A DNA stretch of 64,000 bases from Hyphomicrobiales bacterium (GTDB taxonomy: Bacteria > Pseudomonadota > Alphaproteobacteria > Rhizobiales > Xanthobacteraceae): positions 1-64,000 of the forward strand of contig JACESF010000001.1 of assembly GCA_013911975.1 (NCBI GenBank), written 5' to 3'. Position numbers and translations under genes: made by a program. This document shows positions 37,053 to 45,595 of this stretch, piece after piece. The notes under the pieces are model-generated. The model worked only from the letters and a program-made list of their open reading frames with translations, did no database searches and was not told where the DNA came from. Position 1 is the stretch's first letter; every line of letters starts with the position of its first letter.

Positions 37053-38561
37053 TCAGTCCGTGAACGGGTCGGCGGGCGGGGCGTCCGACAGCTCCACCAC
37101 CACGGTTTTCACCTCGGTATATTCGTGGAGCACGTCGAGGCCGTTCTCCCGGCCGATGCCGCTCATCTTGTAGCCGCCATAGGGCAGCATGTGATGGACC
37201 GGGCGGAACGTGTTGACCGAGACGAGCCCCGCCTCGATGCGGTGTGCGACGCGGTGGGCGCGCGTCACGTCCGAGGTCCACAGGCCGCCCACCAGCCCGT
37301 AATCGGTGTCGTTGGCGAGGGCGACGGCCTCCTCCTCGTCCGCGAACGGGATCACCACCGCCAGCGGCCCGAACACTTCCTCGCGGGCAAGGCGGTCGGT
37401 GTTGGCCACGTCCACGAACACGGTCGGCTCCACGAAATAGCCTCGGGGAAAGGCAGTGGGCGGCCCGCCGCCCGCAAGCGCGCGCCCGCCCGCCTCGTGG
37501 CCGAGCGCGATGTAGCGCAGGGTCTTGTCCCGCTGCTCCGCCGAGGTCTGCGGGCCGATATGGGTCTTCGGGTCCAGCGGCATGCCGATGCGGATCCGCC
37601 CGGCGCGCTCCGCGAGGCGGCGGGCGAAGGTCTCGTAGAGCGGGCGCTCCACGAAGATGCGCGAGCCCGCCGAGCAGGACTGGCCGGTGGAGCGGAAGGC
37701 GCTGTGGGTGGCGACGGTGAGCGCCTTCTCCACGTCGGCATCGGCGAAGACGATGTAGGGCGACTTGCCGCCGCATTCGAAGGTGCAGCGCTTCAGCGTG
37801 TCGGCGGCGGCGGCCATGATCCGGCGCGCGGTCTCGTGGGCGCCGGTGAAGGACAGCTTGGCGACGCCGGGATGGCGCACCAGCGCCGCGCCGGCGGTGG
37901 CGCCATAGCCGGGCACCACGTTGACGACGCCAGCCGGAATCTGCGCTTCCTCCACGAGGCGGGCGAGTTCGAGCAGGCTTGCGGGGGTCTGCTCGGCGGG
38001 TTTCAGGACGATGGTGTTGCCCGCCGCGAGCGCCGGGCCGAGCTTCCACGAACAGAGCGAGATGGGCGAGTTCCAGGGCAGGATGGCGCCCACCACCCCC
38101 ACCGGCTCGCGCCGCGTATAGGCAAGCGCATCGGGGCGGAAGGGGATCTGTTCGCCGTTGATCTTGTCGGCGGCCCCGGCGAAGAAGGTGATCCAGTCGG
38201 CGGCGCGCAGCACCTCGCCGCGCGTGTCGCGCAGCGGCTTGCCGTTGTCGCGGCTCTCCACTTCCGCGAGGCGGTCGGCATCGCGCCGCATCAGGGCGGC
38301 GAGGCGCAGAAGAAGCGCGCCGCGCGCGCTGGGCGTCAGGCGCGACCAGGGCCCGCGCAGGGCGGCCTGCGCGGCGGCGACGGCATCGTCCACGTCCGCC
38401 GCGTCGGCCTCCGCCACCTCGGCCCAGACCTCCTCGGTGGAAGGATCGAGGGAGCGGATCACCCGGCGGGAGCGGGGTGCCAGCCATTCGCCGCCGATGA
38501 ACAGGTGGTCGTAGCGGCGGGGCTCGGAGCCCGCCGCCGTCTGGGGAGAAGCGAGCGCCAT
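37053..38561 (-). CDS. NAD-dependent aldehyde dehydrogenase
   Basis: This is a 502-residue cytosolic enzyme. Catalytic Cys is in GQSCSAGSRIFV, Glu in TFECGGKSP and Asn in LPWNSP. It belongs to the broad betaine-aldehyde/ALDH2-like class; no substrate can be fixed. The ATG at 38561 is 2 bases beyond the prpD-like stop, so the genes are coupled. A longer reading to 38696 is unlikely. Expected role: oxidising a semialdehyde formed in the tricarboxylate pathway. Confidence 0.88.
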   Translation of the reverse strand: MALASPQTAAGSEPRRYDHLFIGGEWLAPRSRRVIRSLDPSTEEVWAEVAEADAADVDDAVAAAQAALRGPWSRLTPSARGALLLRLAALMRRDADRLAEVESRDNGKPLRDTRGEVLRAADWITFFAGAADKINGEQIPFRPDALAYTRREPVGVVGAILPWNSPISLCSWKLGPALAAGNTIVLKPAEQTPASLLELARLVEEAQIPAGVVNVVPGYGATAGAALVRHPGVAKLSFTGAHETARRIMAAAADTLKRCTFECGGKSPYIVFADADVEKALTVATHSAFRSTGQSCSAGSRIFVERPLYETFARRLAERAGRIRIGMPLDPKTHIGPQTSAEQRDKTLRYIALGHEAGGRALAGGGPPTAFPRGYFVEPTVFVDVANTDRLAREEVFGPLAVVIPFADEEEAVALANDTDYGLVGGLWTSDVTRAHRVAHRIEAGLVSVNTFRPVHHMLPYGGYKMSGIGRENGLDVLHEYTEVKTVVVELSDAPPADPFTD

Positions 38562-38563
38562 GG

Positions 38564-40003
38564 TCAGCCCGCCTGCGCCACCTTGGTCCGCGACGCCTCG
38601 GCGGCGAGGCGGCGGAACAGCGTGTCGACGGCGGTGCTTTCCGGCGTCTCGGTGAGCGCGGCGCCGATGCCGCGGGCGTTGGCGCCGAACAGCCAACCCG
38701 TGTTGCGGGCGAACTTGTCGAGGACGTCGTCTCGGGTCAGCGCCGCTTCCGGGGAACCGGGATGGTGGGGGACGTGGCGGAAATACTCCTTCCCGCCCGC
38801 GCGCACCGTCAGCCGGGCCGGGCAGTGCTGCGGATAGTCGGACAGCGGGTCCACGGTCGCGTCCACCAGGGCGGCGATGCGCTTCACCACCGGGTCGCCC
38901 AGGCGCTCGATGCGGAAGGTCTCCACGTCCACGTCGCCATGCACCAGGGTCGCGGCGACGCCGTAGGGCAGGCTGAAGCGGGCCTCATGGGGATGCTGCG
39001 GCGCGCGCTTGCGGTCCTTCGGCTCTGTGACCAGCGTCAGGCCCGGCTCGGCGAGCTGGCAGTGGATCGCCTCGACGGCGTCGAGGGCCACGCCGTCCCG
39101 CGCCATCTCCGCCCGGATCTGCTTGCCGGCCTCGATGAAGGCATGGAGGAGCTGGCAGCAGGGATAGGGCTTGTAGGCGGTCTCAGGCAGGTACCAGTGC
39201 GTGCCGAAGCCCTCGCCCGCCCGGTCGAAGTCGAGCAGGCCGGTGATGGGCGTCAGGAAGCACTGGAAGAAGCCGAACTTGCCCTCGAACACGCTGACCG
39301 GGCCGGTGATGCCCGCCTCCGCGAGATCGAGCGCGACGATGCCGGAATGCGCGCCCCAGCCGCCGTGCAGGATCTTGGAGGTGGAGCCTGTGCGCGTCGC
39401 CTCCTGGATGCCGGCGGCGAACGTGCCGGCGATGCCGAGCGCGTCGGTGATCTGCGCGGGCGCGGCGCGGCCCAGCGCCCCCACCGCCGCCACCGTGCCG
39501 AACGCGCCGAGCAGCGAGCTGGTATGATAGCCGCGTTCGAGAAACCGCTCCCCGGCGACGAAGCCGAGGCGGATCATCACCTCATAGCCCACCGTGACAG
39601 CCGTGATGGCCTCGCCGAGCGACTGGCCGCTCGCCTGCGCCACCGCCAGCACTGCCGGTGTTACGGTGGAGCCGGGCCGGGCCAGGGAGGAGCCGTGCTT
39701 GTCGTCCATCTCCAGCGCCTGGGCGAGCGCGCCGTTCACCAGCGCCGCCATTTCCGGCCGCGCGGTGGCGCCCACGCCCAGGATGGTGGCCCCGGTCGGC
39801 GCCGCCCACTTGGCCGCGAGGCGATGGGCGGCCATGCCGCTGTCCTCGCGCGGATTGGCCCCGGCGATGCACACGCCGATCGAATCCACGATGTGCCAAA
39901 GCGCGGCCTGGCGGACCTTGGCGGGCACCTCGTCGGCGCGCAGGCCGGCCGCAAAGGCGGCGATGTCGGTGGCGAGCGTGCGCTCGCCGGTGGGCTGTCC
40001 CAT
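38564..40003 (-). CDS. MmgE/PrpD family protein (downstream copy)
   Basis: This is a 479-residue soluble enzyme of the MmgE/PrpD family, which includes 2-methylcitrate dehydratase, cis-aconitate decarboxylase and iminodisuccinate epimerase. Family segments are WHIVDSIGVCIAGANPREDSG, LEMDDKHGSSLARPGSTVTPAVLA, and KILHGGWGAHSGIVALDLA. The N-terminal helical bundle and a C-terminal lid (HPGSPEAALTRDDVLDKFARN) are visible. It differs clearly from the other PrpD-like copy, so the two may act on different intermediates. Confidence 0.85.
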   Translation of the reverse strand: MGQPTGERTLATDIAAFAAGLRADEVPAKVRQAALWHIVDSIGVCIAGANPREDSGMAAHRLAAKWAAPTGATILGVGATARPEMAALVNGALAQALEMDDKHGSSLARPGSTVTPAVLAVAQASGQSLGEAITAVTVGYEVMIRLGFVAGERFLERGYHTSSLLGAFGTVAAVGALGRAAPAQITDALGIAGTFAAGIQEATRTGSTSKILHGGWGAHSGIVALDLAEAGITGPVSVFEGKFGFFQCFLTPITGLLDFDRAGEGFGTHWYLPETAYKPYPCCQLLHAFIEAGKQIRAEMARDGVALDAVEAIHCQLAEPGLTLVTEPKDRKRAPQHPHEARFSLPYGVAATLVHGDVDVETFRIERLGDPVVKRIAALVDATVDPLSDYPQHCPARLTVRAGGKEYFRHVPHHPGSPEAALTRDDVLDKFARNTGWLFGANARGIGAALTETPESTAVDTLFRRLAAEASRTKVAQAG

Positions 40004-40029
40004 CTCGCATTCCTTCCGGATTGACTGAA

Positions 40030-40054
40030 CCGGCGCGCCCCGCGGGCGCGCCGG
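40030..40054 (-). terminator. Intercistronic hairpin between the two PrpD-like genes
   Basis: An 11-bp perfect stem (CCGGCGCGCCC and complement) surrounds a 3-base loop. There is no T-tract, so it may stabilise mRNA rather than terminate. Confidence 0.5.
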
Positions 40055-40063
40055 GAGGCGCGC

Positions 40064-41461
40064 TCAGGCGCGCAGCTTCTGGAGCGCGGCGCCGAGGCGC
40101 GGGGCGGGGGCGTCCTGCGTCTCGAGCGTCGAGACGATCTCCTCCACCGCGTTCACGCCCTCCTCGGTGAGGACCCGGCCGGCGAGGTCGCGGAACTTCG
40201 CCTTCAGCGCATCGTCGCTCAGCGGGTTCTTCCAGTGGCCGCTGCGATAGGTCTGGGCGTGCGTGAACGTCTCGCCCGACTTCATCGTGACGGTCACGCG
40301 CACCGCGCGCATCTCGTGCGGGCCGAGGGCGTCGAGGTCGGGGGCGATCACCACCTCGACGCGGTTGGCGAGGTCCAGGATGACCGGGTCGCGCAGCTTG
40401 GCGTCGGTGTACTGGTCCACGAAGGCATTGCCTTCCAGCAGGGTCACGGCCGCCGTGTAGGGCAGGTTCATCTGGGCGGTGATGGTCTCCGCCGGCACAT
40501 AGGGCCAGCCGCAATGGCGGTGAACCATGGCGGTGGTCTCGATGAAGACCGAGGCCACGTCCTCGCCCTTGATGCCGTGGGTCTCGCGGATGGCGCGCAG
40601 CGCGTCCACCGAGGTCTGGCTGGAGGCGAGCGAGGAATAGCGCTTGAAGCCGTTGTGGCGCATCTCGAAATCGGTGCCGAGCCCGTCGGTCGCGTAGCTG
40701 AGGTCGTATTTCTCGGCATAGGTGGAGCAGAAGCCGCCATAGGGCGCTTCCAGCACGTTGCGCACGCCGGTCAGCCCTTCCTGGGCGGCCATGGCGGCGA
40801 TGATGCCGTTCTGCGCCGCCTTGCCGGAATGGAAGCGCTTGGCCATGGCGCCGTATTGCGAGGCCATGAGGCCCGCTGCCTGCGAGCCGGCGAGGCCGAG
40901 GGCGCTTACGAACTGGTCGGCGTCGAGGCCCAGCATCTTCCCGGCCGCCGCCGCCGCCGCGAAGGTGGAGGTGAGGCCGCAGGGATGGAAGCCGCGATTG
41001 AAGGCGTGGGGGCTCACCGTATTGCCGATCCGCGTGCCCAGCTCGTAGCCGACCACGGTGGCCAGGATGATGGCGCGGCCGTCGAACGGGCCAAAGGCTT
41101 CCGCCATGGCGAGCACGGTGGGCACCACGCCGGCGCCGTAATGGGACATGGACTGGTCGTGGCAGTCGTCCAGCTCGTAGCCCTGGGCCGCGGTGCCGTT
41201 GATGAGGGCCGCGCCGGTGGGGTCGGCGCGTAGCTTCATGCCGAACGCGCTGGCGCTCTGGGCCTGGCCGAGCCGCTCGACGACCCGGGCCAGCGCCAGC
41301 GTCCAGGGCTTGCCGGAGCCGAACACGGAGCAGCCGAGGCTGTCGAGGATGCACTGCTTGGCCAGCGTCACCACTTCGGGCGGAAGGTCCTCGTAGCGCA
41401 GGCCGGCGGCGAATTCGGCCAAGGCGCGCGTGGGCGAGGCCACGGAAACGGCGATGTTCAT
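40064..41461 (-). CDS. MmgE/PrpD family protein (upstream copy)
   Basis: This is a 465-residue member of the same family as its neighbour. Family segments are AKQCILDSLGCSVFGSGKPW, YELDDCHDQSMSHYGAGVVPTVLAMAEA and RFHSGKAAQNGIIAAMAAQEGLTG. The ATG at 41461 (MNIAVSVASPTRALAEF) gives the expected N-terminus; the longer frame to 41803 enters the tcuA-like gene. The two PrpD-like proteins could form a hetero-oligomer or act in sequence; neither is proved. Confidence 0.85.
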   Translation of the reverse strand: MNIAVSVASPTRALAEFAAGLRYEDLPPEVVTLAKQCILDSLGCSVFGSGKPWTLALARVVERLGQAQSASAFGMKLRADPTGAALINGTAAQGYELDDCHDQSMSHYGAGVVPTVLAMAEAFGPFDGRAIILATVVGYELGTRIGNTVSPHAFNRGFHPCGLTSTFAAAAAAGKMLGLDADQFVSALGLAGSQAAGLMASQYGAMAKRFHSGKAAQNGIIAAMAAQEGLTGVRNVLEAPYGGFCSTYAEKYDLSYATDGLGTDFEMRHNGFKRYSSLASSQTSVDALRAIRETHGIKGEDVASVFIETTAMVHRHCGWPYVPAETITAQMNLPYTAAVTLLEGNAFVDQYTDAKLRDPVILDLANRVEVVIAPDLDALGPHEMRAVRVTVTMKSGETFTHAQTYRSGHWKNPLSDDALKAKFRDLAGRVLTEEGVNAVEEIVSTLETQDAPAPRLGAALQKLRA

Positions 41462-41510
41462 GGGCGGGAGCCTCCTTGGGCGTCTCGTTCTGGGTGATCT
41501 GTCGATGGGA

Positions 41511-41531
41511 GCGCGGCGCCCGGCGCCGCGC
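41511..41531 (-). terminator. Intercistronic palindrome after the tcuA-like gene
   Basis: GCGCGGCGCC-C-GGCGCCGCGC is a 10-1-10 palindrome between the flavoprotein stop (41545) and the PrpD-like start. It probably forms a hairpin; termination is uncertain. Confidence 0.4.
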
Positions 41532-41544
41532 CGAAAGGCCGGGA

Positions 41545-43086
41545 TCAGCCGTACTTGCGGGCCGCCACGTCGCCGGAGGCGTCGGCAAGCTTGCCCGTGG
41601 CGAACAGCGCGGCACTGCGGCCGGCCAGCCGCCCGAACACGGCGCCGCTGGTGAGCCCGCTCGCGCCCGGATAGTTGAAGTAGAAGATGCCGCCGACCAT
41701 CTCGCCGGCCGCATAGAGGCCCCGGATGGGCATCTGCCCGGTGTCCACCACCTCGGCCTCGGTGGTCACGCGCAGGCCGCCGAAGGTGAAGGTGACGCCG
41801 CACGTGACCGCATAGGCCTCGTAGGGGGCGGTATCGATGGTGCAGGCCCAGTTGCTGCGGGGCACCGGCAGGCCGGGGGCGGCGCGCCCGTCCTTCACGT
41901 TCGGGTTGAACGGGACATCGGTGAGCACAGCGGCGTTGAAGGCGGCGACGGTGGCGAGGAACTGCGCCTTGTCGATCTCCTCGATCTTGTCCGCCAGTTC
42001 CTCCAGCGTGTCCGCGCTCACCTTCGTCACCGTGCGGGTGCGGTATTCGTCGCGCAGCAGGTGGCGGGTCTTGGCGTCATAGATCTGCCAGGCCACCTGC
42101 CCGGGCTGCTGAAGCACCGCCTGCCCGTACTTGGCATAGGTGTAGTTGCGGAAGTCGGCGCCCTCGTCGATGAAGCGGTTGCCGTCCTTGTTGACCACGA
42201 CCGCGAACGGATAGGAGTGGCGCTGGTAGGTGGGCGTCACGGCGAGGTCGCCGAACTCGCTGGCATAGCGTTCCCACGCGGTGGCGTGGCAGCCGGACCA
42301 GTGGCCGTAGGGCTGGGCGCCGATGTCGAGCGCCATGGCGAGGCCGTCGCCGTTGTTGAAGCGCGTGCCGCGCACCTTGGCGAGGTCCCAGCCGGGGCCG
42401 AGATAGCGGGCGCGCCATTCCGCATTGGCCTCGAAGCCGCCGCAGGCGAGCACCACCGCCTTGCCGCGCACCTCGACCGTGCGCCCGTTATGCTGGAGCC
42501 GGACGCCGTGGACGCCCTCGTCGTCATGGATGAGGCCGCGCACCCACGCCTCGTAGACGATCTCGACGCCCTTCTTCTCGGCGGTGGCGAACAGCGTGTC
42601 CACGAGGCCGGGGCCGCCGGCGGCGACGACGATGGTGGCGCCGCCCCAGAACTTGAACCGCCCGTCCACGCGGAACGCCTGGCGCCCGAAATTGGGCATG
42701 AAGCGCACGCCCTGCTCGCGCATCCACAGCAGGGTCTGCTTGCTGCGTTTCACCAGGATCTCGCAGAGGTCCGGATCGGTCCGGTACTGCGTGATGCGGG
42801 CCATGTCGTCGAAGAAATCGTCCTCGGTGTAGCTGCCGAAGTCCGAGTTCGCCATTTCCTCGTCGGTGAGGTCCGGCGCCAGCGCGCGGATGTCGTCCGC
42901 GCCGTCATAGACCACGCGCATCAGGCCGTCCGTATAGGCCGAGTTCCCGCCCCGCTCGTCCTTCGGCGCGCGCTCCAGCACGAGCACGCTGGCCCCGTTC
43001 TCGCGGGCCGACAGGGCGGCGCACAGAGCGGCGTTTCCACCGCCCACGACGATGACGTCATACGTCTTGTTCAACTGCTCCGGCAT
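41545..43086 (-). CDS. tcuA: FAD-dependent tricarballylate dehydrogenase-like protein
   Basis: This is a 513-residue flavoprotein close to TcuA, which oxidises tricarballylate to cis-aconitate. The FAD motif VVGGGNAALCAALSARE lies near residue 11, followed by RGGNSAYTDGLMR. The C-terminal FAD/substrate region TPYEAYAVTCGVTFTFGGL and AAGEMVGGIF match the family. The ATG at 43086 gives the natural start; a second candidate is at 43095. The partner TcuB (electron-transfer protein) is not encoded nearby. The gene diverges from the LysR gene across a shared dyad region. Confidence 0.8.
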   Translation of the reverse strand: MPEQLNKTYDVIVVGGGNAALCAALSARENGASVLVLERAPKDERGGNSAYTDGLMRVVYDGADDIRALAPDLTDEEMANSDFGSYTEDDFFDDMARITQYRTDPDLCEILVKRSKQTLLWMREQGVRFMPNFGRQAFRVDGRFKFWGGATIVVAAGGPGLVDTLFATAEKKGVEIVYEAWVRGLIHDDEGVHGVRLQHNGRTVEVRGKAVVLACGGFEANAEWRARYLGPGWDLAKVRGTRFNNGDGLAMALDIGAQPYGHWSGCHATAWERYASEFGDLAVTPTYQRHSYPFAVVVNKDGNRFIDEGADFRNYTYAKYGQAVLQQPGQVAWQIYDAKTRHLLRDEYRTRTVTKVSADTLEELADKIEEIDKAQFLATVAAFNAAVLTDVPFNPNVKDGRAAPGLPVPRSNWACTIDTAPYEAYAVTCGVTFTFGGLRVTTEAEVVDTGQMPIRGLYAAGEMVGGIFYFNYPGASGLTSGAVFGRLAGRSAALFATGKLADASGDVAARKYG

Positions 43087-43153
43087 CGAGCGCATCTCCC
43101 ACGCGGGGGCAATGCGCCCCGCTGAACCGGGAGACACTTAGGACCTGTTTCAG

Positions 43154-43183
43154 TATGCGCGCACAGAATATGATGTTATTCTG
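43154..43183. promoter_or_regulatory. LysR-type operator region between tcuA-like and LysR genes
   Basis: TATGCG-N5-AGAATA (43154-43170) fits T-N11-A and shares CAGTATGCGCGC with 47395-47406. It overlaps a second dyad, CAGAATA-TGATGT-TATTCTG (43164-43183). Both lie 30-130 bases from the two divergent starts. Confidence 0.6.
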
Positions 43184-43212
43184 GCATAAGAAAAAAGCAT
43201 GCACAGGCGCCA

Positions 43213-44157
43213 ATGAAACTGCAGCAGCTCCGCTACATCCTGGAGATCGTCCGCCAGAACAACCACCTGTCCGCGGCGGCGGAAGCCCTCCACACCTCCC
43301 AGCCCGGCGTGAGCCGGCAGGTGCAGCTCCTGGAGGCGGAACTGGGCTTCGAGGTTTTCCAGCGCACCCGCAACCGCATCATCGGCCCCACCGAATCCGG
43401 CGAGATCGTGCTGGAGATCGCCAAGCGCGTCGTCACCGACATGGCGGCGCTGAAGTCGCTGAAGGACGACATGGCCTCCAGCACCCATGGCACGCTCACC
43501 ATCGGCACCACCCATACCCAGGCGCGCTACGTGCTGCCGCGGGTGATCGAGGAGTTCGTGCGCACGCACCCGGACGTGCAGCTCGTGCTGCGCCAGGGCA
43601 ATCCGGAGGACATCTGCGCCATGGTGGAGGCGGCGGAAGCGGACCTCGCCATCGGCACGGACACGGTCAACGCCATGCCCAACCTCGTGAAGCTGCCCTG
43701 CTTCTCGCTGCCGCGCTCGGTGGTGGCGCGCAAGGACCATCCGATCCTCGACGTGCCGGACCTGACCCTGGAGGCGGTGGCGAGCTATCCCATCATCTCC
43801 TACGACCAGCGCTATAGCGGCCGCTGGCGGGTGATGAACGCCTTCAAGGCGGCGGGGCTGGAGCCGAAAATCATCCTCTCCGCCATCGATGCGGACGTGT
43901 GCAAGACCTATATCGAGCTGGGTCTGGGCATCGGCGTGCTCACCAACATCACCTTCGATCCCCGCCGCGACGTGGAACTCGGCGCGCGCGATGCGAGCCA
44001 TCTGTTCGAGCCGAGCACCATCTTCATCAGCCTGCGCGCCAACACCTATCTGCGCGGCTACATGCTGAACTTCATCCGCGCCGTCGCGCCGCGCCTGACG
44101 CCCTCCGTGGTGCGGGCCGCCCTGCGCGACGCCAATGACAGCCGGGTGGGGCAGTAG
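43213..44157 (+). CDS. LysR-family regulator, CysB-like
   Basis: This is a 314-residue regulator. The N-terminus MKLQQLRYILEIVRQNNHLSAAAEALHTSQPGVSRQ is the CysB/Cbl type of winged helix-turn-helix; the effector domain starts near residue 90 with GTLTIGTTHTQARYVLP, typical of CysB. CysB-type proteins respond to sulfur compounds, but divergent position beside a tcuA-like gene suggests a carboxylate signal here. It is the best candidate to bind the TATGCG dyads at 43154, 47398, 47432 and 54639. Confidence 0.87.
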   Translation: MKLQQLRYILEIVRQNNHLSAAAEALHTSQPGVSRQVQLLEAELGFEVFQRTRNRIIGPTESGEIVLEIAKRVVTDMAALKSLKDDMASSTHGTLTIGTTHTQARYVLPRVIEEFVRTHPDVQLVLRQGNPEDICAMVEAAEADLAIGTDTVNAMPNLVKLPCFSLPRSVVARKDHPILDVPDLTLEAVASYPIISYDQRYSGRWRVMNAFKAAGLEPKIILSAIDADVCKTYIELGLGIGVLTNITFDPRRDVELGARDASHLFEPSTIFISLRANTYLRGYMLNFIRAVAPRLTPSVVRAALRDANDSRVGQ

Positions 44158-44188
44158 CGCCCGAGAGGATCACCCGTGGTGATGAGCC

Positions 44189-44283
44189 GTCATGGCCGGG
44201 CTTGTCCCGGCCATCCACGCGGCGCCACTGGGTGGGCGCTCAACGGAAGGGCGTGGATGCTCGGGACGAGCCCGGGCATGACG
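44189..44283. repeat. Dispersed palindromic repeat, single copy
   Basis: This begins GTCATGGCCGGGCTTGTC and ends CCCGGGCATGAC, with the two ends pairing. It lies between the LysR gene and the enolase-superfamily gene and belongs to the same family as the array at 21848-22990. Confidence 0.9.
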
Positions 44284-44328
44284 TGGGCAGCGTAGGGGGG
44301 CTCCGATCGAGGCGAATGGTCCGCCCCC

Positions 44329-45501
44329 TCAGCGCGCCACCACCTCCCGCAGCAGCGTCGCCTTCTCCAGCGCCGCCTCGTCGAGCACGAGGCCGAGGCC
44401 GGGCCCCTCGGGCACCGTGATGGCGCCGTCCACGATGGCGGGGGCGCCTTCCGCCACCAGCGGGTCGCGGCCGAGGGGGCCGAGGCCGAAGACGAATTCC
44501 GCCGCGCCGAACGTGCGCCGGGCCGGAATGGTCGCGCAGAAATGGGCGGCCGCCATGGCCTCGAAGGCGGAGGTGGTGGCGAGCCCGCCGCAATTGAGCG
44601 GGATGCCCGCCCCGTCCGCGATGGCCGCGATCTTGCGGGCCGGTGAGAGGCCGCCGACCTTGTAGAGCTTGATGCAGAACACATCGACCGCCCGCGTCGT
44701 GGCGAGCGCATGGGCGTCCTCGATGGTGAACAGGCTCTCGTCCGCCATCAGCGGCACGCCGTGGGCGTTGCGGCGGATCTCCGCGAGCCCGGCCAAGTCG
44801 CCCCGCCCCACCGGCTGTTCCACATAGCCCACGTCGAAGGGCCGCATGGCCGCCATGGCCGCGATGGCGTCCGGCACCGTCCATCCGGTATTGGGATCGA
44901 CGCCGATGACGATGTCGTCGCCGATGGCGCGGCGCACGGCCTCGAAATTCCTGACATCCTCGCGCCAGCCGCGCTTTCCGGCGGCCTTCAGGCAGATGAC
45001 CCGGATGCCGAACTCGTCCACCGCCCGCCGCGCCTCGGCAATCATCACCCCGACATCGTCGGCAAGGCTCACCGACCATTCCAGCGGGATGACCGATTGC
45101 GACCGCCCGCCCAGGAGCCGGTGCACCGGCACGCCGAGCGCCTTGCCCTGCGCATCGTGGAGCGCGATGTCGAGCACCGCGCGCGCCGCCGGATTCGCGG
45201 CGAGGCGCAGGTCGAACATCTCGGTGATGGCCTCGATGTCGAAGATGCTCCGGCCGATCAGGTTCGGCCCGTAGATCTCGCGGATCGCGGCCACCACGGA
45301 CTGGGTCGTGTCCGCCACGAAATGGCCGGGGCTGATGGGGCGGATCTGCGCGCAGCCCACGACGCCGTCGGCATGGATCTTCACGAAGACCGGCTTGCCG
45401 AGAAGCTGCCCGGCGGGTCCCGTGTCGTAGCTGCCGCTGGAGAAGATCCGTTTCAGCCGGATGGGCAGCTCTGTGACAAAGATCTCGATGCGTTCGATCA
45501 T
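44329..45501 (-). CDS. Enolase-superfamily enzyme (mandelate racemase/MLE type)
   Basis: This is a 390-residue enzyme. Metal ligands are D202 (VDPNTGW), E228 (YVEQPV) and D254 (MADESLF); the base K278 is in FCIKLYKVGG. The K-x-K motif of the muconate lactonising subgroup is changed: C170-L-K172, so only the second lysine remains. The family performs epimerisation, dehydration or cycloisomerisation of carboxylates; no specific activity can be named. The ATG at 45501 is the family start. It lies downstream of a terminator, so it is probably transcribed from its own promoter. Confidence 0.85.
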   Translation of the reverse strand: MIERIEIFVTELPIRLKRIFSSGSYDTGPAGQLLGKPVFVKIHADGVVGCAQIRPISPGHFVADTTQSVVAAIREIYGPNLIGRSIFDIEAITEMFDLRLAANPAARAVLDIALHDAQGKALGVPVHRLLGGRSQSVIPLEWSVSLADDVGVMIAEARRAVDEFGIRVICLKAAGKRGWREDVRNFEAVRRAIGDDIVIGVDPNTGWTVPDAIAAMAAMRPFDVGYVEQPVGRGDLAGLAEIRRNAHGVPLMADESLFTIEDAHALATTRAVDVFCIKLYKVGGLSPARKIAAIADGAGIPLNCGGLATTSAFEAMAAAHFCATIPARRTFGAAEFVFGLGPLGRDPLVAEGAPAIVDGAITVPEGPGLGLVLDEAALEKATLLREVVAR

Positions 45502-45545
45502 GACCCGTCTCGCATGGGGAGAGGCCGGCGCGGCGCCGGACAGGG

Positions 45546-45580
45546 AAAGGGCGCCCCGGACCTGCGCGGGGCGCCCCTTT
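45546..45580 (-). terminator. Terminator of the GMC oxidoreductase gene
   Basis: AAAGGGCGCCCC pairs with GGGGCGCCCCTTT (one bulged base) around a 10-base loop. T-runs exist on both sides, so it could work in both directions. It lies 16 bases past the GMC stop. Confidence 0.75.
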
Positions 45581-45595
45581 GGACTGCGGAGCCGC

